64,000 nucleotides of DNA, from contig FUZR01000002.1 of assembly GCA_900167895.1 (NCBI GenBank), positions 1 to 64,000 on the forward strand, given 5' to 3'. The DNA is from Bacteroidales bacterium WCE2004 (lineage in GTDB: Bacteria; Bacteroidota; Bacteroidia; Bacteroidales; UBA932). A program made the position numbers and the translations under genes. Below the pieces are notes generated by a model. It worked only from the letters and a program-made list of their open reading frames with translations, was not told where the DNA came from and made no database searches. This document shows positions 10,031 to 19,000 of the stretch, one piece after another (the first letter of the stretch is position 1; every line of letters starts with the position of its first letter).

Positions 10031-10046
10031 TCCGGCGAACGCCGGA
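10031..10046. other. Perfect short hairpin in the rho 5' leader
   Basis: TCCGGCGAACGCCGGA forms a 7-bp perfect stem around AA. It lies between the predicted transcription start and the rho ATG, about 16 nt before the start codon. Confidence 0.6.
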
Positions 10047-10058
10047 AGGTTTGATGTG

Positions 10059-10066
10059 CAAATATA
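10059..10066 (-). promoter_or_regulatory. -7 box of rho
   Basis: TATATTTG on the minus strand is a perfect TAnnTTTG match. It predicts a leader of about 40 nt for rho. Confidence 0.65.
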
Positions 10067-10078
10067 AGAAAAAATTTC

Positions 10079-12814
10079 TTAATAACGATAAACACCCGAT
10101 GCACCGTTGCTCTTCTTGAAACGGAGCAGGTCGGCCAGTGCCGCCGCGTTGGCGGCGATGCGGAAGCTGTATTGCTGATACATGCCCACGGGAATCCAGT
10201 CTACGGCGATATTGAAGCAATGCAGGTCGTAGGTGAAGCTGAAATTGGGGGAGGTGATCCGCTTCTGCACGAAATCATAACCGCCGTTGAAGCGGATGTT
10301 CATCTTGGGCGTGAGCTTCAGGTTGCCGCTGACGCTTAGCGAAGCCGTGATGTTGTCCTTGCGGACATATTCATCCGTCTTCGGATCGTATACGAATCTC
10401 GGTGCGTAGCGGAAACTGAAGGAAGGATTGATCGACCAGGGAGCGTTGGGATTGGCATAATACACCCATCCGCCCGGGACATAGTCGCCGGTCAGCGGGT
10501 TGACGTAGATCTGCTGGTAATAGTCGCCGGCCGTGCTTCCCCGTCCGTTGTTGCCCGTACCGTCGTAGCCGTTCATCGTGCCCTTGCCGGAGAAGGAATA
10601 CGAAATGCTGCAGCTGAAAGAGGTAAGGTTCATCAGGCCCTGCCCCTCCGTGATGGCGAAACGGTTCACGTACCGGTTCGCCTTGATGTCCCGCGCGTAG
10701 GGAGAGAAGGTGGCCGACGCATTGAAGGGAATCTTGTTGAAGAGGGTGGCGCGCAGCGTGACCGAGACGTCGCTCATCTTGAGCGAATCACGCAGGAAAT
10801 CGTATCCGGTCGAGATGTCGAGACCGTTGATCAGCTTGACGATCTTGGTTCCGGTACCCGTCGTGTCGGCGAAATCCCGGACTTTGGCTTCCAGCGTGTT
10901 GCCGATGTTGACGGTCATGCTGGACGACTGCCGGAGTCCCATTTCGGACAGGCCGTAGAGGTTGTATCTGAAGCTCTGCTTTTTGCCGTTCGCATCGACA
11001 TACTCGAGCGTCCGGAAACCGTTGGCGCGGGTCGCCAGGTCCGGCTGGATCCTGTAGCTGATCCGCGGGTCGATGACGTGGCGGATGGCCTGGACGCGGT
11101 GGTGCTTGCCGAAATTGAACATGCCGTACAGACGCGTGGACATGGAAATGCCGCCGCTGTAGTTCTGATAGATGCCGAGCGTATTGAAGTGGTGGCTCTC
11201 CAGCTGTTCGGGCTTGTCCGTCTCCTGGCTGTAGGCATATTCCGTCTTGCGGAAATACCATTCCTGGCCATAGGACACGGACGGGGCGAATTTCAGGTAA
11301 TTGAACAGCGTGAAGTCCGGGAGCCCGATGCTGAAGTTGTGCCGCATCGAGTTCTTGAACTTGTTCAGCAGCTCGGTGTTGAAGGCGAATTCGTCGGCGT
11401 TGAAATTGATCGAATTCGTGAACGCGAAACCATATTTGAACGAGATGCGTTCATAGAAGCGCTCCTTGCCGACGCGGTCTTTCCGCTTGAAGGGATAGAA
11501 CGTGTTGACGTCGAAATTGACGTTCGGGAGCGAGATGTTGTATGCCTTGGTCTGGGAGTTCTGGTTGTGCGAGGCGTTGATGGAGAGCGTGATCTTGCCG
11601 TTCCAGTTGCGCGTCCAGGCGATTCTGGACGAGATCACGTTTTCCATGGCTTCCTGGTAGGAGTGGGGATTGTACCTGTTGTTCGACGGCGACGTGAAAT
11701 TGACGGAAGCCGAGAAACTCACGCCCGGGTGGGCCTTGGAATCCTGCGTGTGGGACCACCGGACGCTGAAGTCGGAGGACGACTTGAAATCCGGCGAGCC
11801 CTTCTCCCCGACCTGGGTGTGCGAGTAGGAAAGGGAGACGTTGCCGTTGAACTTGTAGTTGACCCGGTAGCGGGAATTGAGGTCGACGCTCCAGGATCCC
11901 ATGGTGTAGTAGCTTCCCGTGAGGGACAGGTCGAAATGGTCGCCCAGGACGAAATACATGCCCAGGTCGCGCATGTAGAAGCCGCGTTCCACTTCTTCGC
12001 CGAACGACGGCATCAGGAGGCCGGTCGCGCGTTTCGGCCGTTTGGGAATGAATCCGAAGGGGAGGCCGACGAACGGCAGGTGCACGTCTTCGATGACCAG
12101 GTGGGCGGGTCCGAACACGGTGGTCTTGGTCTGGCTGATGACCTTGCCGACGCTCAGGTCGATGTAGTAATGGGGATGGTCGTCGTCGCAGACCGTGTAT
12201 TTGCCGTGCGAGAGGTTGAGCGAGTGGTCGTCCATCATCTTGATGTCGCGGCCGTGCAGGATGCCCTCCGCATCGTTGGTGATCATGTTCTTGATGCGGG
12301 CCTTGCGGGAGTTGAAGTTGTAGCGGACCTCCTCCATGTTGTAGGTCTGGTTGCCCTGCTTCATCACCGGCTGGCCGTTCCAGGTGCCGTTCAGGCTGTC
12401 GTACACGCCGCGGGCGTAGACGGTGCCCGCCACCATGTCATATTCCATGTAGTCGGCCGTCAGCTCCATGTCCTGGTACTTGACGCTCGTGCTGCCGTAG
12501 TAGTGGATCCTGCGCCGTCCGTTGGAGAAGTCGCTGATCATCGAATCCTGCGCGTGCGAGAAGGCGGGGACGTCGAGCGAGCTCTTGCCCAGCATGGCCA
12601 CGGAGTCCGCGCGGCGGACGGAGTCGACGCGGTGGAGCGAGTCCCTGCGCGCCAGGGTGAGGGAATCCGGGAGCTGGACCTGCTTCTCGATGCGCGCGCC
12701 GTAGACGGGGCCGTTGCCCCGGCGGTTGCGGCGCGACTGTGCCGCTCCGTCCGGCGCGGAGAGCGTCAGGAGCAACAGCACACAGCAAGAAAATATGGCG
12801 AGGCAGTTCTTCAA
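10079..12814 (-). CDS. lptD: LptD/OstA-like outer-membrane LPS assembly protein
   Basis: The 911-residue protein has a signal peptide (cut near the Ala-Ala-Gln at about 25), a basic linker, an OstA-like periplasmic domain (about 100-230, with GRDIKMMDDHSLNLSHG) and a long C-terminal beta-barrel rich in alternating aromatic residues that ends in an aromatic/Arg strand. This matches the Bacteroidota LPS-assembly LptD family, which inserts lipopolysaccharide into the outer leaflet with LptE. The initiation codon is TTG (12812-12814); no suitable ATG is near. It is divergent from the amidase gene, and the two promoters overlap face to face. Confidence 0.9.
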   Translation of the reverse strand: MKNCLAIFSCCVLLLLTLSAPDGAAQSRRNRRGNGPVYGARIEKQVQLPDSLTLARRDSLHRVDSVRRADSVAMLGKSSLDVPAFSHAQDSMISDFSNGRRRIHYYGSTSVKYQDMELTADYMEYDMVAGTVYARGVYDSLNGTWNGQPVMKQGNQTYNMEEVRYNFNSRKARIKNMITNDAEGILHGRDIKMMDDHSLNLSHGKYTVCDDDHPHYYIDLSVGKVISQTKTTVFGPAHLVIEDVHLPFVGLPFGFIPKRPKRATGLLMPSFGEEVERGFYMRDLGMYFVLGDHFDLSLTGSYYTMGSWSVDLNSRYRVNYKFNGNVSLSYSHTQVGEKGSPDFKSSSDFSVRWSHTQDSKAHPGVSFSASVNFTSPSNNRYNPHSYQEAMENVISSRIAWTRNWNGKITLSINASHNQNSQTKAYNISLPNVNFDVNTFYPFKRKDRVGKERFYERISFKYGFAFTNSINFNADEFAFNTELLNKFKNSMRHNFSIGLPDFTLFNYLKFAPSVSYGQEWYFRKTEYAYSQETDKPEQLESHHFNTLGIYQNYSGGISMSTRLYGMFNFGKHHRVQAIRHVIDPRISYRIQPDLATRANGFRTLEYVDANGKKQSFRYNLYGLSEMGLRQSSSMTVNIGNTLEAKVRDFADTTGTGTKIVKLINGLDISTGYDFLRDSLKMSDVSVTLRATLFNKIPFNASATFSPYARDIKANRYVNRFAITEGQGLMNLTSFSCSISYSFSGKGTMNGYDGTGNNGRGSTAGDYYQQIYVNPLTGDYVPGGWVYYANPNAPWSINPSFSFRYAPRFVYDPKTDEYVRKDNITASLSVSGNLKLTPKMNIRFNGGYDFVQKRITSPNFSFTYDLHCFNIAVDWIPVGMYQQYSFRIAANAAALADLLRFKKSNGASGVYRY

Positions 12815-12830
12815 ATGCAGGAAATTTTCC

Positions 12831-12838
12831 TATCTTTG
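12831..12838 (+). promoter_or_regulatory. -7 box of the amidase gene
   Basis: TATCTTTG is a perfect TAnnTTTG match 28 nt upstream of the TTG start at 12867. It faces the lptD box at 12849-12856. Confidence 0.65.
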
Positions 12839-12848
12839 CATTAATCGA

Positions 12849-12856
12849 CAAAAATA
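12849..12856 (-). promoter_or_regulatory. -7 box of lptD
   Basis: TATTTTTG on the minus strand is a perfect TAnnTTTG match. Its predicted start point near 12844 lies between the two facing boxes. Confidence 0.5.
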
Positions 12857-12866
12857 CTACTTATTT

Positions 12867-13970
12867 TTGAAACGCACAATTAGCATTTTCGTCGCCCTGT
12901 TGCTCTGTGTGGCCTTGCACGCAGGCGACGGGTTGCGTCTCTCCACGGTCGTGATCGACCCCGGCCACGGCGGCAAGGATTCCGGCGCCGTGAGCGCGGA
13001 CAGGAAGTCCATGGAGAAGACCTTCACCCTGGAGATAGCCAAGGCCCTGGCCGACAAGATTCGTGCCGCGTATCCCGACGTCAAGGTCATCCTGACGCGC
13101 ACCGACGACCGCTATGTGACGCTGGACGGCCGGGCCGACATCGCCAACAAGGCCAACGCCAACCTTTTCATCTCCGTCCACATCAATTCCATCGCCAACG
13201 CTTCGCCCAACGGTTTCTCCGTCCACGTCCTGGGGCAGTCGAGCGTGAAGAACCGCGACCTCTACGCCAACAATATGGACATCGTGCGCCGGGAGAACTC
13301 CGTCATCCTGCTCGAGGACGACTATTCGACGACCTACGGCGACTTCGATCCCAACGATCCCGAATCCTATATATTCATGAACCTGATGCAGAACGCCAAC
13401 CTGGAGCAGAGCGTGCGCTTCGCCCAGCTGGCCGAGAAGCATCTGAAGGGCGGCCCGGTCAAGCATGACCGGGGCGTGTCCCAGGACCCGTTCCTGGTGC
13501 TCTGGCGCACGGCGATGCCGGCCGTCCTGCTGGAATTGGGCTTCATCTCCAACACCGATGACCTGGCGGCGCTGCGCAGCGCGAGCGAACGCGACGCGCT
13601 GGCCACGCGCCTCTGCCGCGCCTTCGGCGAGTACAAGGCCATCTACGACGGTTCCGTGTCCGCGCCGGCTCCGGCGGAGGAGAGCAAGCCGGCGGCCCAG
13701 CCGGAGCGGCCGAAGCCTGCGGCGTCGGCCGGCGACGGCGTCCGCTATGCCGTGCAGATTTTCGCGGTCGCCCGCAAGATGGACCCGAAGGCCCGGGAAT
13801 TCATGGGCTACACGCCGCTCGTCGTGCCCGGCGTCCGCCTATATAAATATTGTATCGGCGTGAGCGATTCCGCCGACGGCGCGCGCAAGCATCTTCCTGC
13901 CATCCGCAAGAAATATCCCGATGCCTATCTGGTCAAAATCTCCGGAAATACGGTGACGCGTATCGAGTAA
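12867..13970 (+). CDS. N-acetylmuramoyl-L-alanine amidase (Amidase_3) with SPOR-like tail
   Basis: The secreted 367-residue protein cleaves the amide bond between peptidoglycan glycan and stem peptide. The TTG start at 12867 is chosen because it follows the -7 box at a normal distance and opens a clean signal peptide (KRTISIFVALLLCVALHA). The zinc-amidase motifs VVIDPGHGGKDSG, LFISVHINS and VLLELGFISN are in order. A Pro/Ala linker (about 255-285) leads to a C-terminal region of about 75 residues (VRYAVQIFAVAR...) that resembles a SPOR septal peptidoglycan-binding domain. It probably acts in daughter-cell separation. Confidence 0.92.
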   Translation: MKRTISIFVALLLCVALHAGDGLRLSTVVIDPGHGGKDSGAVSADRKSMEKTFTLEIAKALADKIRAAYPDVKVILTRTDDRYVTLDGRADIANKANANLFISVHINSIANASPNGFSVHVLGQSSVKNRDLYANNMDIVRRENSVILLEDDYSTTYGDFDPNDPESYIFMNLMQNANLEQSVRFAQLAEKHLKGGPVKHDRGVSQDPFLVLWRTAMPAVLLELGFISNTDDLAALRSASERDALATRLCRAFGEYKAIYDGSVSAPAPAEESKPAAQPERPKPAASAGDGVRYAVQIFAVARKMDPKAREFMGYTPLVVPGVRLYKYCIGVSDSADGARKHLPAIRKKYPDAYLVKISGNTVTRIE

Positions 13971-14283
13971 AACAAACCCTCATTTCCGGTTTTTTACGCC
14001 GTAGAAACGATTGCTTCAACGAAAAACGTTTAAGTGCTAATTTGGATTGATTCTAAATAGCTAAATGCCGTAAACTTGCGCTACTTATTGCTGCTGCTAT
14101 TGCTGTAAGTCTTTGTGCCTGAATAGATTAGAAAAGCGGTTTCGTGCACCCCGTTTATCTAAAGTTTAAGACAAAAAAACTTAAAAAGCAATATCGAAAA
14201 AAAGATTTTTTCATTTTTTTTTCCTCCAACTTTGCAATGCAGTCCGGTTCAACCCGCCGGTCTGTTTTTTTGACCCCCACCCT
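13971..14283. other. 313-bp intergenic region upstream of dnaA
   Basis: No coding region, tRNA or clear terminator is seen. The right half is AT-rich, with runs of A and T at 14160-14230, followed by CAACTTTG at 14226-14233, one base off the TAnnTTTG box, about 50 nt before the dnaA ATG. No TTATCCACA-type DnaA boxes were found by eye. Confidence 0.5.
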
Positions 14284-15708
14284 ATGGAATCACAAGAGCG
14301 ACACATCGAAATATGGAACAACTGTCTGCACATCATCGAGCAGATTGTCGAGCCGCAGCAGTATAAGGTGTGGTTCCGTCCGATCAGAGCCGTCGCTTTC
14401 TCCGATTCCAAGTTGACCGTCGAGGTCCCTTCGCTTTTCTTCCAGGAATATGTGGAGTCGGCTTTCCTCGATGTGCTGCGCAAGACCCTCAAGCGCGTGG
14501 TGGGCGAGGACGCCCAGCTGAGCTACATGGTCCGCCCGGTGAGCAACCAGCCTGAGATGCGTTTCTCGGGCCAGCGCGCCGCTGCGCCGGTCAATCCGCA
14601 GGTGACCATCCCGGCCAGCCCTTCCGCACACCCCAGCCCCTTCATCTATCCGGGCCTGCACAAGGTCCAGATCGACCCGAGGCTCAACCCTGTCTATTGC
14701 TTCGGCAACCTCATTGAGGGCGAGTGCAACAAGATGGGCGTGACGGCCGGCGAGAACATCGCCGCCGCTCCCGGCAAGACGGTCTTCAACCCGCTCTTCA
14801 TCTTCGGCGGCCCGGGTCTCGGCAAGACGCACCTGGCGCAGGCCATCGGCATCGCCATCAAGGAGCGCTTCCCCGACCAGGTGGTCCTCTATGTGACGGG
14901 CAACGAATTCAAGACGACCTACATGCACGCCGTGTCCGTGCTCAACAAGCTCACGGACTTCATGGCTTATTATATGAAGCTGGATGTGCTGATCGTGGAC
15001 GACATCCAGGACCTGCTGGGCCCCGGTTGCCAGAACGCCTTCTTCAACATCTTCAACTATCTGCACCAGAGCGGCAAGCAGCTCATCTTCACGTCCGACC
15101 GGGCTCCGGTAGACCTGCAGAACTTCGAGGAGCGCCTGCTCTCCCGCTTCAAGTGGGGTCTCTCCGTGCAGCTGACGCACCCGGACTACAAGACCCGCCT
15201 GGAGATGCTCCGTTCCCGCGCTGAGCGCGAGGGCGTGCAGATTCCCGAGGAGGTCCTCGATTTCCTTGCCACGCGCGTCAAGACCAACTTCCGCGAGCTG
15301 GAGGGTTCGCTCATCTCCCTGATCGCCCACGCTTCCGTGGACCGCAGCCGCTCGATGCTCGAGCTGGCCAGCTCCATCACGGAGAACCTCGTGGGGGAGG
15401 AGAAGTCCGACCTCGACATCGACAAGGTGCAGCGTTCCGTGTGCGAGTATTTCAACATCAGCCGCGAGGACCTGCTCTCCAAGTCGCGCAAGCGCCAGAT
15501 CGTCCAGGCTCGCCAGATCGCCATGTTCCTGAGCCGCAACCTCATCAGCAACTGTTCGCTCGCCACGATCGGACAGGAGATCGGCGGCAAGGACCACGCC
15601 ACCGTCCTGCACGCCTGCACCACGGTCTCCGACCTGATGGCGACGGACAAGGTGTTCAAGAAGTATGTCACGGACATCGAATCGATGCTCGTACCTGCGT
15701 CCCGCTAA
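14284..15708 (+). CDS. dnaA: Chromosomal replication initiator protein DnaA
   Basis: The 474-residue protein binds DnaA boxes at the origin and melts DNA with ATP. Domain I lies at about residues 1-85, followed by a Pro-rich linker and an AAA+ domain with Walker A GGPGLGKTHLAQ (about residue 175) and Walker B DVLIVDDIQDL. The C-terminal domain IV has the DnaA signature IGGKDHATVLHA. The sensor residues and the LSRF segment (LLSRFKWGLSV) are intact. The rpe gene follows 12 bp downstream, so cotranscription is likely. No dnaN or recF is adjacent. Confidence 0.98.
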   Translation: MESQERHIEIWNNCLHIIEQIVEPQQYKVWFRPIRAVAFSDSKLTVEVPSLFFQEYVESAFLDVLRKTLKRVVGEDAQLSYMVRPVSNQPEMRFSGQRAAAPVNPQVTIPASPSAHPSPFIYPGLHKVQIDPRLNPVYCFGNLIEGECNKMGVTAGENIAAAPGKTVFNPLFIFGGPGLGKTHLAQAIGIAIKERFPDQVVLYVTGNEFKTTYMHAVSVLNKLTDFMAYYMKLDVLIVDDIQDLLGPGCQNAFFNIFNYLHQSGKQLIFTSDRAPVDLQNFEERLLSRFKWGLSVQLTHPDYKTRLEMLRSRAEREGVQIPEEVLDFLATRVKTNFRELEGSLISLIAHASVDRSRSMLELASSITENLVGEEKSDLDIDKVQRSVCEYFNISREDLLSKSRKRQIVQARQIAMFLSRNLISNCSLATIGQEIGGKDHATVLHACTTVSDLMATDKVFKKYVTDIESMLVPASR

Positions 15709-15720
15709 AAGCCCATCCCT

Positions 15721-16368
15721 ATGCTCCAGATTGCCCCTTCCATCCTGGCGGCTGACTTTCTCCACCTGGAGAAGGATATCCAGTTGATCAACCGCTGCGG
15801 CGATGTCATCCACCTCGACGTGATGGACGGCACGCTCGTCCCCAACATCTCCTTCGGCTTCTCGGTCATCGACCAGGTGGCCAGGATCGCCACGGCCCCG
15901 ATGGACGCCCACCTGATGGTGGTCCATCCGGAGCGCTGGTTCGAAAAGCTCGCCAAGGACGGCGTGCAGATGTGCTCTTTCCACTGGGAGGCGGCCGGAC
16001 GCAACACGTCCCGCTACATCGAGCGCCTGCACGCGCTGGGGCTGAAGGCCGGCGTGGCCATCAACCCGGACGTCCCGGTGTCGAAGCTCTATCCTTATAT
16101 CGGCAAGGCCGATTATTTCCTGATCATGTCGGTGTTTGCCGGATTCGGCGGGCAGAAGTTCATCTACGAGTCGCTGGACCGCGTGGCGGCCCTCAAGGCC
16201 GAGATCGGGCGCAGGGGCGCCCAGGGCCTGATCGAGATTGACGGCGGCATCAACCAGGGCAACATCCGCACCGTCGAGGAGGCGGGTGTCGGGCTGGCCG
16301 TGGCCGGGAGCGCCGTGTTCGGCGCGGAGGATCCGGCCGCCGCTATTTCGGCTCTTCGTGAAGCCTGA
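15721..16368 (+). CDS. rpe: Ribulose-phosphate 3-epimerase
   Basis: The 215-residue TIM-barrel enzyme interconverts ribulose 5-phosphate and xylulose 5-phosphate in the pentose phosphate pathway. Characteristic segments are APSILAADF at the start, HLDVMDGTLVPNISFG, MDAHLMV, MSVFAGFGGQKF (usually VNPGFGGQ) and the phosphate-binding EIDGGIN and AVAGSAVFG. The 3' end overlaps the convergent birA gene by 26 bp. It is probably cotranscribed with dnaA. Confidence 0.96.
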   Translation: MLQIAPSILAADFLHLEKDIQLINRCGDVIHLDVMDGTLVPNISFGFSVIDQVARIATAPMDAHLMVVHPERWFEKLAKDGVQMCSFHWEAAGRNTSRYIERLHALGLKAGVAINPDVPVSKLYPYIGKADYFLIMSVFAGFGGQKFIYESLDRVAALKAEIGRRGAQGLIEIDGGINQGNIRTVEEAGVGLAVAGSAVFGAEDPAAAISALREA

Positions 16369-16972
16369 ACATATATTTTCCGAATTCTTCTTGCAGCGAT
16401 TTCCTGCCGTCGGGCGAGGCCAGTTGGCCGAACCGGCGGCAGATTGCTTTGTGCAGCCGCTGCAGTTCGGGCCGGAGCCGATAGCGCTTGCCGGTCAGCT
16501 CCGTCAGCGAGACGGGGTTGGGGAGTTCGGCGGGCCAGCCGGTCTCGTTGAGATTGAGGCCGATGCCCACGATGCTCTCGCGCACGGCGGCGCCCTCGAG
16601 CGTGTTCTCGATCAGGATGCCGCAGATCTTGCGGTCGCCGACCCAGATGTCGTTGGGCCACTTGATGCGAGCCTCGACACCGTGGGCGAGGAGGTAGTCG
16701 CGGATGGCGAGGGTGGTGACCTGCGTGATCAGGATGGCGTCGGCGGCCGCGAGCGGGCAGGCTTCGCCGAAACGGTAGAGAATCGAGAACGTGAGGTTGC
16801 GGCCGGGGGTCGCGTACCACGTGTGCGTGCCCTGGCCGCGGCCCGCCGTCTGCCCTTTGGCAGCGACGATTGACAAATTGTCAAGCCCGCTGCGCTGCGC
16901 GCGGAGGGCGTAATTGGTCGAATCGGTCGATTCTAGCCACAATATGGACGGGGCGCCGGCCGTTGGTTTCAT
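16343..16972 (-). CDS. birA: Biotin--[acetyl-CoA-carboxylase] ligase, short form
   Basis: The 209-residue monofunctional biotin protein ligase activates biotin to biotinyl-AMP and transfers it to the biotin carrier protein. Motifs visible are STDSTNY, the biotinyl-AMP loop KGQTAGRGQGTHTWYA (GRGR variant GRGQ), and the catalytic-lysine segment RIKWPNDIWVGDRKICGIL. The N-terminal DNA-binding domain is absent and the C-terminal domain is reduced, so it is unlikely to be a repressor. It starts at ATG 16972 and overlaps rpe tail to tail. It is divergent from ftsH. Confidence 0.93.
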   Translation of the reverse strand: MKPTAGAPSILWLESTDSTNYALRAQRSGLDNLSIVAAKGQTAGRGQGTHTWYATPGRNLTFSILYRFGEACPLAAADAILITQVTTLAIRDYLLAHGVEARIKWPNDIWVGDRKICGILIENTLEGAAVRESIVGIGLNLNETGWPAELPNPVSLTELTGKRYRLRPELQRLHKAICRRFGQLASPDGRKSLQEEFGKYMFRLHEEPK

Positions 16973-16981
16973 TTTTGTTAG

Positions 16982-16989
16982 TATATTTG
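16982..16989 (+). promoter_or_regulatory. -7 box of ftsH
   Basis: TATATTTG is a perfect TAnnTTTG match ending 19 nt before the ftsH ATG. Confidence 0.65.
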
Positions 16990-16994
16990 TCCAA

Positions 16995-17002
16995 CAAAAT
17001 TA
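16995..17002 (-). promoter_or_regulatory. -7 box of birA
   Basis: TAATTTTG on the minus strand is a perfect TAnnTTTG match. It faces the ftsH box with only 5 bp between them and ends 22 nt before the birA ATG. Confidence 0.5.
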
Positions 17003-17008
17003 CACAAG

Positions 17009-19000
17009 ATGCCTCAAAATCCCAATAATACCGACCCCAGGAAGCCCAAGATCGTCCGGATCAATCTTTCCTGGCTCTACTTCCTCCTCCTGATCGTAAT
17101 CGGCTATCTGCTGTTTACCCAGAGCGGCCCCGCCCCGCAGAAGATCGAGTGGGCGCAGGTCCAGCAGATGGTGCAGGACGGTGACGTGAAGGAGATCCAT
17201 TTCGTACGCAACGACTTCAAGGGCCTGGTCACGGTCCAGCCTGACAGGCTTGGCAAATATGCCGGGATGTACGCCAACGGCAAGGTCCCGACCCGTTCCC
17301 CGCATTTCTTCTTCTTCACTTCCACCCGCTTCGAGCCCGAAGTGGAGTTCGGCGCGCTCAACGCGCAGCTGCCCGAAGACGCGCAGGTCAAGATCGTGAT
17401 GGAGAACGATGCCCACCTCTGGGCCAACATCCTCGAGTGGGTCGTCCCCCTGGTGCTGTTCTTTGCGCTGTGGGCCTGGATGTTCCGCGGCATGGGCCGC
17501 CAGATGGGCGGTGGCGGCAACGGCCCCGGCGGCGGGATCAATCCCTTCAACGTGGGCAAATCCACCGGCAAGCTCGCCGAGAAGGACAAGGTCAACGTGA
17601 CCTTCAAGGATGTCGCCGGCCTGTACGGCGCCAAGGAGGAAGTGATGGAGATCGTCGACTTCCTCAAGAATCCCAAGAAATATACCTCCCTGGGCGGCAA
17701 GATCCCCAAGGGCGCGCTGCTCGTCGGCCCTCCGGGCACGGGCAAGACGCTGCTCGCCAAGGCCGTGGCGGGGGAGGCCGATGTGCCTTTCTTCAGCATC
17801 AGCGGCTCCGACTTCGTGGAGATGTTCGTGGGCGTGGGTGCCAGCCGCGTGCGTGACCTGTTCGCGCAGGCCAAGGAGAAGGCCCCCTGCATCGTGTTCA
17901 TCGACGAGATCGACGCCGTGGGCCGCGCCCGTGGCAAGAATGTCGGATTCTCGTCCAACGACGAGCGTGAGAACACGCTCAACCAGCTCCTCACCGAGAT
18001 GGACGGCTTCGGCTCCAACAGCGGCGTGATCGTGCTGGCCGCGACCAACCGCGCCGACATCCTGGACAAGGCCCTGATGCGCGCCGGCCGCTTCGACCGC
18101 CAGATCCACGTCACGCTCCCGGACCTGAACGAGCGCAAGGAGATCTTCCAGGTGCACCTCAAGGCCCTGAAGCTGGCTCCGGACTTCGACCTGGAGCTGA
18201 TCGCCAAGAATACTCCGGGCTTCTCCGGCGCCGATATCGCCAACGTGTGCAACGAAGCCGCGCTGACGGCCGCGCGCCGCGGCAAGTCCGACATCAACAA
18301 CCAGGACTTCTCCGATGCGGTGGACCGCGTGGTCGGCGGCATCGAGCGCAAGAAGACCATCATGTCTCCGGAGGAGAAGCGCCTGACGGCCTTCCATGAG
18401 GCCGGACACGCCGTGGCCGGCTGGCTGCTGCCGGGTTGCGATCCGGTCCTGAAGGTTTCCATCATCCCGCGCGGACAGGCCCTGGGCATCACCTGGATGC
18501 TTCCTGACGAGAAGGTCACGCGCTCCAAGTCCGAGATGCTGGACGACATGTGCAGCCTGGTCGCCGGCCGTGTGGCCGAGGAGAAGGTCAACGACGGCGT
18601 GCCCTGCACCGGCGCCTTGAGCGACTTCGAGCGGATGACCAAGATCGCCTACGCGATGGTGACCTATTATGGCATGAGCAAGAAGGTGGGCAACATCTCC
18701 TTCTACGACCCGCAGGGCGGCTACGAGTTCTCCAAGCCCTACAGCGAGAAGACCGCCGAGCTGATCGACGCCGAGGTCAAGGCCATCGTAGACGAGGTCA
18801 CGGCCCGGACGCGCAAGATCCTCGACGACAACTGGGACGGTCTGACCCAGCTGGCCGAACAGCTGATCGAAAAGGAGGTCATCATGGCCGACGATATCGA
18901 GAAGATCTTCGGCCCGAAGGCCGGCAAGCACGGCGAGGACCGCCTCCGCAAGGAGGAGAAACCTGCCGAAGTTGAACCAAAAGAAGCTGAGAATGAGTAA
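17009..19000 (+). CDS. ftsH: ATP-dependent zinc metalloprotease FtsH
   Basis: The 663-residue membrane-anchored AAA+ protease degrades misfolded membrane proteins and regulatory substrates. There are two transmembrane segments (about residues 14-34 and 140-158) around a periplasmic domain, then a Gly-rich linker. Walker A GPPGTGKTLLAK lies near residue 240, followed by Walker B CIVFIDEIDAVG and the arginine-finger region RAGRFDRQI. The zinc site HEAGH is near residue 463. The C-terminal tail is Lys/Glu-rich. The stop codon overlaps the cdsA start by 8 bp, so ftsH, cdsA and psd form one transcription unit. Confidence 0.98.
   Translation: MPQNPNNTDPRKPKIVRINLSWLYFLLLIVIGYLLFTQSGPAPQKIEWAQVQQMVQDGDVKEIHFVRNDFKGLVTVQPDRLGKYAGMYANGKVPTRSPHFFFFTSTRFEPEVEFGALNAQLPEDAQVKIVMENDAHLWANILEWVVPLVLFFALWAWMFRGMGRQMGGGGNGPGGGINPFNVGKSTGKLAEKDKVNVTFKDVAGLYGAKEEVMEIVDFLKNPKKYTSLGGKIPKGALLVGPPGTGKTLLAKAVAGEADVPFFSISGSDFVEMFVGVGASRVRDLFAQAKEKAPCIVFIDEIDAVGRARGKNVGFSSNDERENTLNQLLTEMDGFGSNSGVIVLAATNRADILDKALMRAGRFDRQIHVTLPDLNERKEIFQVHLKALKLAPDFDLELIAKNTPGFSGADIANVCNEAALTAARRGKSDINNQDFSDAVDRVVGGIERKKTIMSPEEKRLTAFHEAGHAVAGWLLPGCDPVLKVSIIPRGQALGITWMLPDEKVTRSKSEMLDDMCSLVAGRVAEEKVNDGVPCTGALSDFERMTKIAYAMVTYYGMSKKVGNISFYDPQGGYEFSKPYSEKTAELIDAEVKAIVDEVTARTRKILDDNWDGLTQLAEQLIEKEVIMADDIEKIFGPKAGKHGEDRLRKEEKPAEVEPKEAENE

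Noticed and set aside
13971..14283. Possible replication origin upstream of dnaA
   Set aside because: No cluster of TTATCCACA-like boxes is visible and dnaN, recF and gyrB are absent. In this phylum dnaA is often not at the origin.
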